A stretch of 14,593 bases of DNA from Bacillota bacterium (GTDB taxonomy: Bacteria > Bacillota > Sulfobacillia > JAJZIM01 > JAJZBP01). The stretch lies in assembly GCA_021798855.1 (NCBI GenBank), contig JAJZBP010000025.1, positions 1-14,593 on the forward strand. The letters run 5' to 3'. Positions 1-7,083 of the stretch are shown here, in pieces. A program made the translations under genes and the position numbers. Position 1 is the stretch's first letter; every line of letters begins with the position of its first letter. The notes beneath the pieces were generated by a model. It made no database searches. It was not told where the DNA came from and saw only the letters and a program-made list of their open reading frames with translations.

Positions 1-945
1 CTTTTCCGCCGCCGACAGGGTAACGCTTGGTTCTTCGAGGCCAACCCCGGCTATTTCGCCGGAAAACCGGCCATTCCCAAGCTGGAATACAGGACATACC
101 CCGACGCCAAAGACCTGGCGGCCGCCGTGGCCGACGGAGAGGTTTCATTTGCGGCGGGTTCCCTGCCCGCGGTGCACGGCGCGACGAAAAAAGTCACCTT
201 TGTGCAACCGGCGGTGGTGGCCATGCTCTTCAACGACCGCCAGGCCCTGTTGCGGGATCCGCGGGTTCGGCGGGCCATCAGCCTGGCCATCGACCGCCGG
301 CAACTGGTGCAGGGGGTTTTGGGCGGAAGGGGCGTGCCCGGCGTAACGGTATTTCCGCCCCTCCCCGGAGGGGGGACGCCGGGAGGGCAGGCGAATTTCC
401 ACCCGGGCCGGGCCAAGGCCCTGCTTGCGGCCGCCGGTTGGGTGTCCACCGGAGGCGTCTGGACCAAGGGTGGCAGGATGCTGACCCTGGACCTGCTGGT
501 GCCGACCGGCGATCCGGCGTTGGAGGAAACCGGCGCGGCGCTCGCCGGGCAGTTGGAGAACATGGGCGTGAACGTTCAACTGGAGCAAATGAAGTGGGGA
601 GATTTGTTGCGCCGGGCCGTGGCCGGAAAATTCGCCGGCGTTCTCATGTCTTTGCAACTGACCCCGGGGCTTGATCCCGAGGGCTTGCTGGCCTCCTGGG
701 CCGTCCCGCCCAACGGGAACAACCTGGGATATTACCGGAACAATGAGGCGGACGCCCAGTTGGCGGCGGTCAAAGCCGGCACGAGCGGAGCCAGGACGCG
801 GTTGCAGCGGATCCTGCTGCAGGATCCACCGGGGGCCTTTTTGTACTACCCCGAGGAGACGGTTGCAACGGTTCAAGGTCTCACCGGCTACGTGCCGGAC
901 CCCTACGTTTTGTACAACGGGGTGGCCTCCTGGCGGTTGCGCTAG
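1..945 (+). CDS. ABC transporter substrate-binding protein, family 5 (3' part)
   Basis: The reading frame is open from base 1, so the N-terminus, lipoprotein signal and first lobe lie outside the window; about 314 residues remain. The family 5 (SBP_bac_5; peptide/nickel/opine) signature is clear: an N-D-R-Q-A-L segment leads into DPRVRRAISLAIDRRQLV, then a G-x-G-V-P-G loop followed by PP, as in DppA/OppA/NikA proteins. Downstream the usual order is kept: a K-A-L-L-A-A-A-G-W helix, an L-T-L-D-L-L-V strand, then a segment on the membrane-distal lobe ending in GYVPDPYVLYNG. Family members sit outside the cytoplasmic membrane and deliver ligand to an ABC permease. The ligand cannot be told from sequence; dipeptides, oligopeptides or metal chelates are all possible. 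No permease gene follows, so any transporter operon lies upstream. No strong terminator directly follows the stop. Confidence 0.9.
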   Translation, partial: LFRRRQGNAWFFEANPGYFAGKPAIPKLEYRTYPDAKDLAAAVADGEVSFAAGSLPAVHGATKKVTFVQPAVVAMLFNDRQALLRDPRVRRAISLAIDRRQLVQGVLGGRGVPGVTVFPPLPGGGTPGGQANFHPGRAKALLAAAGWVSTGGVWTKGGRMLTLDLLVPTGDPALEETGAALAGQLENMGVNVQLEQMKWGDLLRRAVAGKFAGVLMSLQLTPGLDPEGLLASWAVPPNGNNLGYYRNNEADAQLAAVKAGTSGARTRLQRILLQDPPGAFLYYPEETVATVQGLTGYVPDPYVLYNGVASWRLR

Positions 946-1047
946 GTGGGAGAAGACATTTCCGCATCCACCCGGTGGGTCTATGCCCTACGCCCGTAAC
1001 CATGGAGGCGAACGGGGGAGAAAAATGCGACGACGGAGGAGGGAAGG

Positions 1048-1449
1048 GTGGTGACGACTCGGATGAACCGGAAACCGCCGATGAGCCTGAACGATCGGAT
1101 TGCGGCCCGCATGACCATGGTGATCGGCACCATGGGTTTCTTCTGGCTCCTGTCCCTCCTGATCCTGGCTTGGATGGTCTGGAACGCCCTGCCCGGGTTT
1201 CCCCACGTGGACACGCCCCCCTGGTATCCGGTGATGCTCTACGCCATCAACATCTTTCAGGGCCTCATGCTGCCTCTCCTGATGGTCGGCCAGCAGGTGC
1301 TGTCGCGCGGTCAGGAGCGGCGCGAACTCCACGAAGCCCACGTCATCGAGCGGATGGACCACATCCTCCGGCGCATCGCGGCCATCGAGGAGGCCGTGGC
1401 CCGTCGGGACGGGGTCGAGGTCGCGGGACCGGGAGAACGCGCGCGCTGA
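1048..1449 (+). CDS. Small membrane protein, DUF1003-like
   Basis: A 133-residue protein. Two hydrophobic helices are visible, about residues 31-48 (GFFWLLSLLILAWMVWN) and 64-84 (VMLYAINIFQGLMLPLLMV), followed by a long charged, probably coiled C-terminal helix (RGQERRELHEAH onward). The layout L-x-D-R-I-A, first helix ending W-x-x-x-N-A, a loop with PPWYP, second helix, then a Q-rich charged tail is that of the DUF1003 family, whose function is unknown. The canonical SQNRQ is replaced here by GQQVLSRGQERRE, so the assignment is by layout rather than by strict motif. A purine-rich GGAGGAGGGAAGG precedes alternative GTG starts at 1048 and 1051; ATG codons at 1063 and 1081 are also possible starts. 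It ends about 45 bases before a strong terminator. Confidence 0.6.
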   Translation: MVTTRMNRKPPMSLNDRIAARMTMVIGTMGFFWLLSLLILAWMVWNALPGFPHVDTPPWYPVMLYAINIFQGLMLPLLMVGQQVLSRGQERRELHEAHVIERMDHILRRIAAIEEAVARRDGVEVAGPGERAR

Positions 1450-1494
1450 GGTGAGCGACCGGCCCCGGACTGGCATCGGTTAGGTTGGCGCACC

Positions 1495-1525
1495 AAAGGC
1501 GCCCGCCGTTGGGCCGGGCGCCTTT
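1495..1525 (+). terminator. Rho-independent-type hairpin after the DUF1003-like gene
   Basis: Perfect 11-bp stem AAAGGCGCCCG / CGGGCGCCTTT with a 9-base loop (1506-1514). The run of T after the stem is only three bases on the plus strand, and an A/T run flanks the stem symmetrically, so it could work on either strand. Confidence 0.7.
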
Positions 1526-1741
1526 GCGTGCCGGGACCGGGGGAAGGGCCTCTTCGGGTGGACCCGGCTTCACACGTCGTCAGCCAGGCCCGAAGCCGGC
1601 CAATAAAACCGCCCCCGGCAACCTTCCGGGAAGAGTTGCCTTTTCACCCCACGAACAGGCGCTTCATCCCACCTTTAAATGAGCGGGCGCATCAAGCCGA
1701 AATTTTGCAATAAAATTGGCATGGGATGGTATTGTATCAGC

Positions 1742-2017
1742 CTTTGCGTCTTGGACGAACTCGGCTACCTCGGCCTTGGCCCCGGCGGTCCTCTCCTCTT
1801 CCAATTCTTCGCCCATCGCTACGAACGGGGGAGCATTCTTGTTACCACCAACCTGGAGTTTTCCCGCTGGGTGGAGGTATTTGGTGATGCCACTTTGACC
1901 ACCGCCCTTCTGGACCGCCTCACCCATCGCTCCCACATCCTGCTTTTAAACGGGGAGTCGTACCGTTTCAGGGAAAGCAACCGCCGGCTTCAACAGGAGG
2001 AGGTGGCCGCCGTGTAG
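1742..2017 (+). pseudogene. istB: IS21-family IstB helper ATPase, C-terminal remnant
   Basis: From about 1748 the translation reads VLDELGYLGL, then a LLFQFFAHRYERGS block, VTTNLEFSRWVEVFGD, LTTALLDRLTHRSH, NGESYRFRES. This is the conserved C-terminal half of IstB, the AAA+ helper of IS21 transposases: Walker B (LDELGYL), the RYE-x-GS block, the sensor-like TTN and the arginine-finger region DRLTHR. The N-terminal half with Walker A is absent, and the preceding codons do not resemble IstB, so the gene is a 5'-deleted fragment. No IstA is present upstream. Two terminal-type repeats follow at 2041 and 2065, consistent with the right end of the same element. Confidence 0.85.
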
Positions 2018-2040
2018 GCCATCTATATCCTCTCCCAGGG

Positions 2041-2078
2041 GTGGTCAACTTTTAGTCGAGCACAGTGGTCAACTTTTA
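2041..2078 (+). repeat. IS21-type terminal direct repeats
   Basis: GTGGTCAACTTTTA occurs twice, at 2041-2054 and 2065-2078, in the same orientation with a 24-base period. Multiple direct repeats of this kind just after istB are typical transposase-binding sites at the right end of IS21 elements, so the remnant probably ends close to base 2090. Confidence 0.65.
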
Positions 2079-2571
2079 CTTGCGCGAACACAGGGACACT
2101 TATTTTGAGAAAAGAAGCCCCTTTTCCGGCCAAATAATGTTGATCCCCACAGCCCAGGGCGGCTCCCGTGCTATAACGGAAAGCGTTCTGACCGATAACG
2201 GCAAGGAATATACACAACTCCAGTTCCAAGCCCGCCAAGCATCCCTTCGAACTCGTCTGCCAAAAGCATGGCCTCAAGCTTCGGCGCACCAAGGTAAAGC
2301 ACCCCTGGACCAACGGAAATCCTGAGCGGTTCCTCCAGACCATCTGCCGGGAATTCTTCGCGGTGGCCCTGGAGCGTGGCGCAGGCGGCACCCGAGGCGC
2401 CGAGGACCGTCGCTCATAAGGCTCCATACCAGTCTGGAGGAACTCCAACCGGGTCTGAACAAATACCTGGAGCGATATAATACCAAGCGGGCTCATCGAG
2501 GCATCAAGAGACTCACTCCAGCACGAGCCCTTGCAAACTACCTGAAGACGGCTCTTGAGTCCCCAAAATAG
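2065..2571 (+). pseudogene. Frameshifted DDE (rve) transposase remnant, IS481/IS3-like
   Basis: The integrase core can be followed across three reading frames. Frame one carries VLTDNGKEYT (about 2185-2214), the second catalytic aspartate region. A shift of one frame near 2215-2236 leads into KHPFELVCQKHGLKLRR, then TKVKHPWTNGNPERF, which holds the catalytic glutamate, and stops at 2417-2419. From 2431 the first frame resumes with SLEELQPGLNKYLERYNTKR, then AHRG, LTPARAL and a stop at 2569-2571. The order TDNGKEY, HPWTNG-x-x-ER, LNKYLERYNTKRAHRG is that of rve-domain transposases, closest in feel to IS481/IS3 types. The first catalytic aspartate and the N-terminal helix-turn-helix are missing. 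Two frameshifts plus 5' loss make it non-functional. Confidence 0.8.
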
Positions 2572-2626
2572 ATGGTTGCCATGTTTTACCTTTTTGTCAC
2601 CCCATTGACACCGCCCAACAGCTTAA

Positions 2627-2687
2627 GTTACTTTTTATTTTGAGTGAACACCCCTATCTTCGGTTACTTTTTATTTTGAGTTGACAC
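2627..2687. repeat. Paired 19-bp repeats, probable insertion-sequence end
   Basis: GTTACTTTTTATTTTGAGT is present exactly at 2627-2645 and 2663-2681, 36 bases apart; the copies continue as GAACAC and TGACAC. Read on the other strand, the outer copy starts TGTCAACTC, a common form for ends of IS21/IS481-type elements. The core TTATTTTGAG also occurs at 2100-2109. The repeats lie just beyond the transposase remnant and probably mark one end of it. Confidence 0.55.
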
Positions 2688-2848
2688 GGGGGCGGGTGGA
2701 GCATGGGCAAGGACACGCCAAAGTCGGTGTGAGCAAAGAGTTAGAACTCCGTAGGGGATTAAAGCGCGGCTTTCCTGTCAAAATTTGCAGGAGATTTTTT
2801 CTTTTTATCGAATTGTTTCAAAAATTTTCAGAAAAGTAGGCGATAATT

Positions 2849-3961
2849 TTGAGCGAGGCTGCATTCGGAGCTAATAACAAGTCCTCTGTTAAAGATGTGA
2901 AACTTCCCCCGAATGCAAATCTTGCGGATCAAAATCCAGGGCTACAGTTCAACTTAGCCCCCGAAGACACATCAGACATCAATGCTTCCCTTAAAGCCGG
3001 AGAAGACGCAGCTAAGAATTTTACTGATTCTAGCCTAGTTCCTTTGCTGCCATACTTAAATACAATTGCAGCCGGCATCTACCATAAAGACCTTTTAAAT
3101 GACAACGGAAATTTAGATATCTTGATATCTGTTAATTGCCTGAAGGTTGGTAATTCTAATCCGGTTGATTCGTCGGCTTGGTTGTCTAAGGTCGTCAGCA
3201 CTTTAGCCGATTTAGAGAGTCAGCTTAATATCGGGCCTGTGAAGAATACTTCTCAAGAAATAAATGATTTGCTTGCAAAAATGAATAAGGTCGCTGGCAA
3301 TAATCCTTATTTCAATACCGGGTCATTTTGGGATGATTATAAGGATATTAACACAAACTACCAGGACGAAGAAAAAGTGGCAAGATTAGAATCTGCCTTG
3401 ATTGATCAGTCCCGCAAAGCCGAGCAAATTTGGAATTTCCACAACGACCCTATTGGAATCATCGCTTTTTCGGAATTTATAATTTTAGCGATTATAGGGT
3501 ATGGGCTTTCGGTTCATCCACTTTCCGGCGGAAACATTTTCTACGGAGTGCCATCGTTGTTATACTGGTATGCAGGCGCTGTGGGTGGAAGCATTATGGC
3601 GTTACACGGCTTTGTCATGGCGCGCGCTTTCCATAAAACAGACTCTGGCTTCAATTGGTGGACATTGACTAAACCATTTACGGGAAGTGTTACCGGCGCG
3701 GTTACGGCCGCTTTAGTCCAAGCTGGAGCATTTGCGGTTACTGGAACCCAGCCCCCATCAGGCGGTTCACAAATAGCATTTTATTCGGCTTTAGCTGTGC
3801 TTGGCGGAATCTTTGAGTCAGCCATGCTTGGTTACTTTAGGCAATATATCTCTAAGTTTGGCGGCTCGGACTCTGGTTCTGGCTCCGGTGCAGGTGGCGG
3901 TTCTAGTTCTGGGGCCGGTTCCGGCGGGTCAGGGACCACCCCGGCAAAGAAGGGCAACTAA
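2849..3961 (+). CDS. Orphan membrane protein, four predicted TM segments, Gly/Ser tail
   Basis: A 370-residue protein I do not recognise. A TAG stop at 2837-2839 in the same frame limits the start to the TTG at 2849 (or a rarer codon); the ribosome site AGTAGG is weak. Residues 1-200 are soluble and mostly helical, with a single cysteine (C97) and polar segments. Four hydrophobic stretches follow: about 202-222, 232-258, 281-300 and 308-331, the third and fourth rich in small residues (GAVTAALVQAGAFAVTG). The tail from about 338 is a Gly/Ser linker ending in a basic PAKKGN. There is no signal peptide, so the N-terminal domain is probably cytoplasmic. Base and codon use are clearly more A/T-rich than the neighbouring GC-rich genes, and it sits directly after an insertion-sequence graveyard, so recent acquisition is likely. 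A good terminator follows the stop. Function unknown. Confidence 0.75.
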   Translation: MSEAAFGANNKSSVKDVKLPPNANLADQNPGLQFNLAPEDTSDINASLKAGEDAAKNFTDSSLVPLLPYLNTIAAGIYHKDLLNDNGNLDILISVNCLKVGNSNPVDSSAWLSKVVSTLADLESQLNIGPVKNTSQEINDLLAKMNKVAGNNPYFNTGSFWDDYKDINTNYQDEEKVARLESALIDQSRKAEQIWNFHNDPIGIIAFSEFIILAIIGYGLSVHPLSGGNIFYGVPSLLYWYAGAVGGSIMALHGFVMARAFHKTDSGFNWWTLTKPFTGSVTGAVTAALVQAGAFAVTGTQPPSGGSQIAFYSALAVLGGIFESAMLGYFRQYISKFGGSDSGSGSGAGGGSSSGAGSGGSGTTPAKKGN

Positions 3962-3975
3962 TTACTGAATAAAGA

Positions 3976-4014
3976 AGAATGCCTCCCTTCTTACGGGGAA
4001 GCGTTCTCTTTTCT
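3976..4014. terminator. Bidirectional terminator hairpin
   Basis: AGAATGCCTCCC pairs with GGGAAGCGTTCT around a short loop, with one G-T pair and one mismatch. The plus strand continues CTTTTCTTC and the minus strand TCTTTATTC, so it can end both the membrane-protein transcript (stop at 3961) and leftward transcription from the Rpn gene. Confidence 0.65.
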
Positions 4015-4275
4015 TCACGCTGTTGCTCTGCGTCTTCGAACCGGCTCCTCTGCTTTAACCGCCACCTCGACGGGCTCCTCCTCCTTGGCCCGCCGCTTGG
4101 CCGTCTTGACCTCAGACACCATCACTTCGGCCGATTCCCCTCCGTGACCGCCGCGGCCTTGGGGCGGGAATAAGGGAAGGAACGAAGAGTTCGCTCGGAC
4201 GCCGAGGGCGAGGCGGACCCAATCCGGGTGCCGGTCAAGTAGCCGTGTGGCTGGGGACATGGAAGCAAACAACAT
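4015..4275 (-). CDS. Possible short basic protein downstream of the Rpn gene
   Basis: An 86-codon frame that starts 44 bases after the Rpn stop and ends exactly at the bidirectional terminator. Its last 40 residues (SEVKTAKRRAKEEEPVEVAV, then KAEEPVRRRRATA) are rich in Lys, Arg and Glu and use the GC-ending codons typical of the neighbours, which suggests genuine coding or a decayed gene tail. The first half (MLFASMSPATRLLDRHPDWV onward) is less convincing and no clear ribosome site precedes the ATG; a GTG or ATG near 4135 could be the real start. No family recognised. Confidence 0.3.
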   Translation of the reverse strand: MLFASMSPATRLLDRHPDWVRLALGVRANSSFLPLFPPQGRGGHGGESAEVMVSEVKTAKRRAKEEEPVEVAVKAEEPVRRRRATA

Positions 4276-4319
4276 CGCGGATCCAATGCAGACTTTAGCG
4301 AAACCTGAATCGTATGCGC

Positions 4320-5243
4320 TTAATGCCCCTTCTTGGTTTCCTCCGAAAGCAGCGCCTCGAACTCCTCCAGGCTGCCGACACCGGCCGCGGCCAGGAGAAG
4401 GTCGGTCAGGCGGTTCTCCTGTTTTTCCCGGCGCACCGCTTCCTGTAAAGCCGGCGCAGGCTGCCCGAAGCGGTTTCCCAGCAGGAGGAGGATGTCTTCC
4501 GCTTTCCCTTCCGCCTTTCCCTCCGCCCGGCCCCTCTCCAAGCCCTTCTCCAAGCCCTTCTCCAAACCTTCCTCCAGCAGCATCTCCACGAACCGGTTCA
4601 TTCCCAACGCCTCCCTGATTTTCTTTCGCAGATCGCCAGCCAAAAATTTATCCCCAAGCCCCAAGATCGCGGCTTGGCAAAAAGCCTGATCATCGTCGTC
4701 GCCGATTTCCGCCGCCACTTCCAGGGCCGCCAGAACCGCCTCTCCCGGCGCCATCTTCTGGCGCATGAGCGGCGAGAAGATGAGATCCAACCGTTGCCGG
4801 CCCGAAAGCCTGCCGCGGTCCCGCAGGGCCGAAGCCGCCGTCAGCCGGGCGGCGTCCCCGTCAAAAGCGCTCATGAAAACGTTCTTGACCTTGTAGACGA
4901 AGCAACCGTAGTCAAGGCAATCCTCGGCCCTGGTGATCCCGCCGGTGTAGACGACAACGGTTCGCACCTTCCGCCGATCCCGCTCGCAAAGCAGGACGTC
5001 GTAGACCATGAAACGCTCAAGCTTCGTCGGCGCCGACTGGAACTCCAGGTGCAGGAGGCTCCCGTCGTCCAACCGGAAAAGGTAGTCCAGGCGGCGTTCC
5101 AGAGGGACGCGGGGCAACTCCGTAGGCGCCGGGCCGACGATGCGGCAGGGATTCAGGCCGTAAGCCCGCACCAGGTCGTTCCCAAGGATCCGGCTCACGC
5201 ACTTGAAGACGATGTCTTCCCCTTGGTGAACGGTTTGGGCCAT
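4320..5243 (-). CDS. Rpn-family recombination-promoting nuclease / putative transposase (PD-(D/E)XK)
   Basis: A 307-residue protein. The N-terminal half is the PDDEXK_2/Rpn fold: RLDYLFRLDDGSLLHLEFQS places the acidic catalytic residues at D53 and E67 with Q69, the E-x-Q variant of the nuclease core, followed by the R-F-M-V-Y-D helix and the strand VRTVVVYTGG (about 93-102). A GLEKGLEKGLERGRAEGKAE heptad-like low-complexity segment (226-245) leads into the C-terminal helical DUF4351-like region LLLGNRFGQ...LLLAA. Rpn proteins are DNA endonucleases linked to RecA-independent recombination, and related proteins have been tied to phage defence. The ATG is fixed by AGGAGG at 5251-5256 with 7-base spacing, and a clear promoter lies upstream. 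It is transcribed divergently from hsdM. Catalytic residues appear intact, so activity is plausible. Confidence 0.88.
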   Translation of the reverse strand: MAQTVHQGEDIVFKCVSRILGNDLVRAYGLNPCRIVGPAPTELPRVPLERRLDYLFRLDDGSLLHLEFQSAPTKLERFMVYDVLLCERDRRKVRTVVVYTGGITRAEDCLDYGCFVYKVKNVFMSAFDGDAARLTAASALRDRGRLSGRQRLDLIFSPLMRQKMAPGEAVLAALEVAAEIGDDDDQAFCQAAILGLGDKFLAGDLRKKIREALGMNRFVEMLLEEGLEKGLEKGLERGRAEGKAEGKAEDILLLLGNRFGQPAPALQEAVRREKQENRLTDLLLAAAGVGSLEEFEALLSEETKKGH

Positions 5244-5314
5244 CCCTTCGCCTCCTCATGGTAACATTCGACGCCGCCGCTTACAAGGAGCGTCCACCGG
5301 CGGCGTCGTGCCTA

Positions 5315-5342
5315 ATTTTACCATACCCGCGGAAGGTGTCAA
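5315..5342 (-). promoter_or_regulatory. Sigma-A-type extended -10 promoter of the Rpn gene
   Basis: On the minus strand: TTGACA (-35, 5337-5342), 16-base spacer, TAAAAT (-10, 5315-5320) preceded by TGG, giving an extended -10. The -35 matches consensus fully. It predicts a leader of about 65 bases before the Rpn start codon. Confidence 0.65.
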
Positions 5343-5407
5343 TATATGCCAGCGCCTTGGGGAAAAGCCGGCTCGCCGTACGCCCTCGGCCCCCGAAAGG
5401 GGTTCGG

Positions 5408-5455
5408 GTAAAAGTTGGCGAATACAAGCCTGAATTGGGCCGGCACAAGTTTTAC
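5408..5455. promoter_or_regulatory. Inverted repeat in the hsdM leader, possible operator
   Basis: GTAAAAGTTG (5408-5417) and CAAGTTTTAC (5446-5455) are inverted copies with a single mismatch, separated by 28 bases, ending 44 bases before the preferred hsdM start. They could form an operator or an RNA hairpin. No convincing sigma-A promoter for hsdM was found beside it. Confidence 0.3.
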
Positions 5456-5487
5456 GTTGATACTTGAGCCGTAAATTGGAGCAAAAC

Positions 5488-5492
5488 GGAGG
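5488..5492 (+). promoter_or_regulatory. Ribosome binding site deciding the hsdM start
   Basis: GGAGG lies 7 bases before the TTG at 5500. The frame is open further upstream to a TTG at 5464, but that codon has no comparable site, so 5500 is preferred. Confidence 0.65.
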
Positions 5493-5499
5493 AAAACCC

Positions 5500-7080
5500 T
5501 TGGCCCGCCAGGCGAAAGCAGATCCGGCGAAGAAGAACGGGAACGGCTCAACCCTTGGTTTTGAGCAAAAGATGTGGCAGGCCGCCGACAAGTTGCGCAA
5601 CAACCTGGATGCCGCCGAATACAAGCACGTCGTCCTGGGACTCATCTTTCTGAAATACATCTCCGATGCCTTCGAGGAGAAACACGCCGAACTGCTGGCC
5701 GAGGTCCGGCTGGGGGCCAACCCGGAGGATCGGGACGAATATCTGGCGGACAACATCTTTTGGGTTCCCAAGGAGGCCCGCTGGTCTTTTATTCAGGGGC
5801 AGGCCAAGAGCCAGAACGTCGGCAAGATCGTGGACGACGCCATGCTGGCCATCGAACGGGACAATCCCAGGCTCAAGGGCATCCTGCCCAAGAGTTACGC
5901 GCGTCCGACCCTGGACAAGCACCGGCTGGGGGAACTGGTGGATCTGATCGGCACCATCGGCCTGGGGGAGAAGGAGCACCGCTCCCAGGACATCCTGGGC
6001 CGGGTTTACGAGTATTTCCTGGGCCAGTTCGCCAACGCCGAGGGCAAGAAGGGCGGCCAGTTCTACACGGCCCGCTGCGTGGTCCAGGTGCTGGTGGCCA
6101 TGCTGGCGCCATTCAAGGGCCGGGTGTTCGACCCGTGCTGTGGTTCCGGGGGGATGTTCGTCCAGAGCGAGAAGTTCATCGAGGAACACGGCGGCAGGGT
6201 CGGAGACATCTCCGTCTACGGGCAGGAATCAAACCCCACCACCTGGCAACTGGCCCACATGAACCTGGCCATCCGGGGGATCGAGGCGAACCTGGGGAAG
6301 GATAACGCCGATAGCTTCCACCGTGACCTGCACCCGGACCTGAAGGCCGACTACATCCTAGCCAATCCTCCCTTCAACTCCAGCGACTGGGGCGGGGAGC
6401 GCCTGCGGGAGGACAGGCGGTGGCGGTACGGCGCCCCGCCGGTGGGCAACGCCAACTTCGCCTGGGTGCAGCACTTCATTTATCACCTGGCCCCGAACGG
6501 GGCCGCCGGGTTCGTCCTGGCCAACGGCTCCATGTCCTCCAACCAGTCGGGGGAAGGGGAAATCCGCAAGAAGATCATCGCGGACGATCTGGTTGATTGC
6601 ATGATCGCCTTGCCCGGCCAGCTTTTTTACAACACCCAGATCCCGGTTTGCCTTTGGTTTTTGACCAGGAGCAAAACCGACAAGCGGTTTCGGGATCGCC
6701 GGGGCCAAACTCTGTTCATCGACGCCCGCAAGCTGGGGGTCATGGCCGACCGCACCCACCGGGAGCTTGCGCCGGAAGACATCGAAAAGATCGCCGGAAC
6801 CTACCACGCCTGGCGGGGAGACCAGGGAGCCGGGGAATATCAGGACGTGCCCGGCTTTTGCAAGTCGGCCACGGTCAAAGAGATCGAGAGCCACGGATAC
6901 GTTTTGACGCCGGGGCGCTACGTGGGAGCGGAAGACGCCGAGGAAGACGACGAGCCATTCGCGGAGAAGATGGAGCGGCTGGCCCGGCAATGGACGCAAC
7001 AGGTGCAGGAAGCTCAAACCCTGGACGAGGCTATCGCCGGCAACCTGAGACGCATGGGATTCTTGGGAGGGAAGGGATAG
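5500..7080 (+). CDS. hsdM: Type I restriction-modification DNA methyltransferase subunit HsdM
   Basis: 526 residues from the preferred TTG start (538 if the TTG at 5464 is used). The HsdM_N helical domain is seen at the start (MWQAADKLRNNLDAAEYKHV, then FLKYISDAFEEK). The N6-adenine methyltransferase domain follows: ILGRVYEYFLGQFA, KKGGQFYTARCVV, SAM-binding motif I DPCCGSGGMF at residues 211-220, and catalytic motif IV NPPF at 289-292, then the family segment GxFVLANGSMSSNQSGEGEI. HsdM transfers methyl from SAM to adenine within the site read by HsdS; with HsdR it makes the restriction complex. All key motifs are intact and the length is normal. It heads an operon: the next gene starts 3 bases after the stop. 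The unusual point is that no hsdS follows; HEPN/MNT genes occupy that position. Confidence 0.96.
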   Translation: MARQAKADPAKKNGNGSTLGFEQKMWQAADKLRNNLDAAEYKHVVLGLIFLKYISDAFEEKHAELLAEVRLGANPEDRDEYLADNIFWVPKEARWSFIQGQAKSQNVGKIVDDAMLAIERDNPRLKGILPKSYARPTLDKHRLGELVDLIGTIGLGEKEHRSQDILGRVYEYFLGQFANAEGKKGGQFYTARCVVQVLVAMLAPFKGRVFDPCCGSGGMFVQSEKFIEEHGGRVGDISVYGQESNPTTWQLAHMNLAIRGIEANLGKDNADSFHRDLHPDLKADYILANPPFNSSDWGGERLREDRRWRYGAPPVGNANFAWVQHFIYHLAPNGAAGFVLANGSMSSNQSGEGEIRKKIIADDLVDCMIALPGQLFYNTQIPVCLWFLTRSKTDKRFRDRRGQTLFIDARKLGVMADRTHRELAPEDIEKIAGTYHAWRGDQGAGEYQDVPGFCKSATVKEIESHGYVLTPGRYVGAEDAEEDDEPFAEKMERLARQWTQQVQEAQTLDEAIAGNLRRMGFLGGKG

Positions 7081-7083
7081 GCT

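Noticed and set aside
51..876. Long minus-strand and shifted plus-strand frames over the solute-binding protein
   Set aside because: The frame from base 1 to 945 has clear family 5 motifs; the others are GC-rich shadows with no recognisable motif.
1526..1741. Coding content between the terminator and the istB remnant
   Set aside because: Only short frames without ribosome sites or recognisable residues; nothing supportable seen.
2760..2848. Promoter for the 370-residue membrane protein
   Set aside because: A/T-rich with several partial matches such as TTGCAG, but no -35/-10 pair with acceptable spacing could be supported.
4530..4575. CRISPR-like or tandem repeat array
   Set aside because: The short repeats are in-frame codons of the GLEKGLEKG segment, with no spacers.
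4247..5264. Plus-strand frames opposite the Rpn gene
   Set aside because: Low-complexity Pro/Ser translations arise from the antisense of the EKG repeats; the minus frame has promoter, ribosome site and nuclease motifs.
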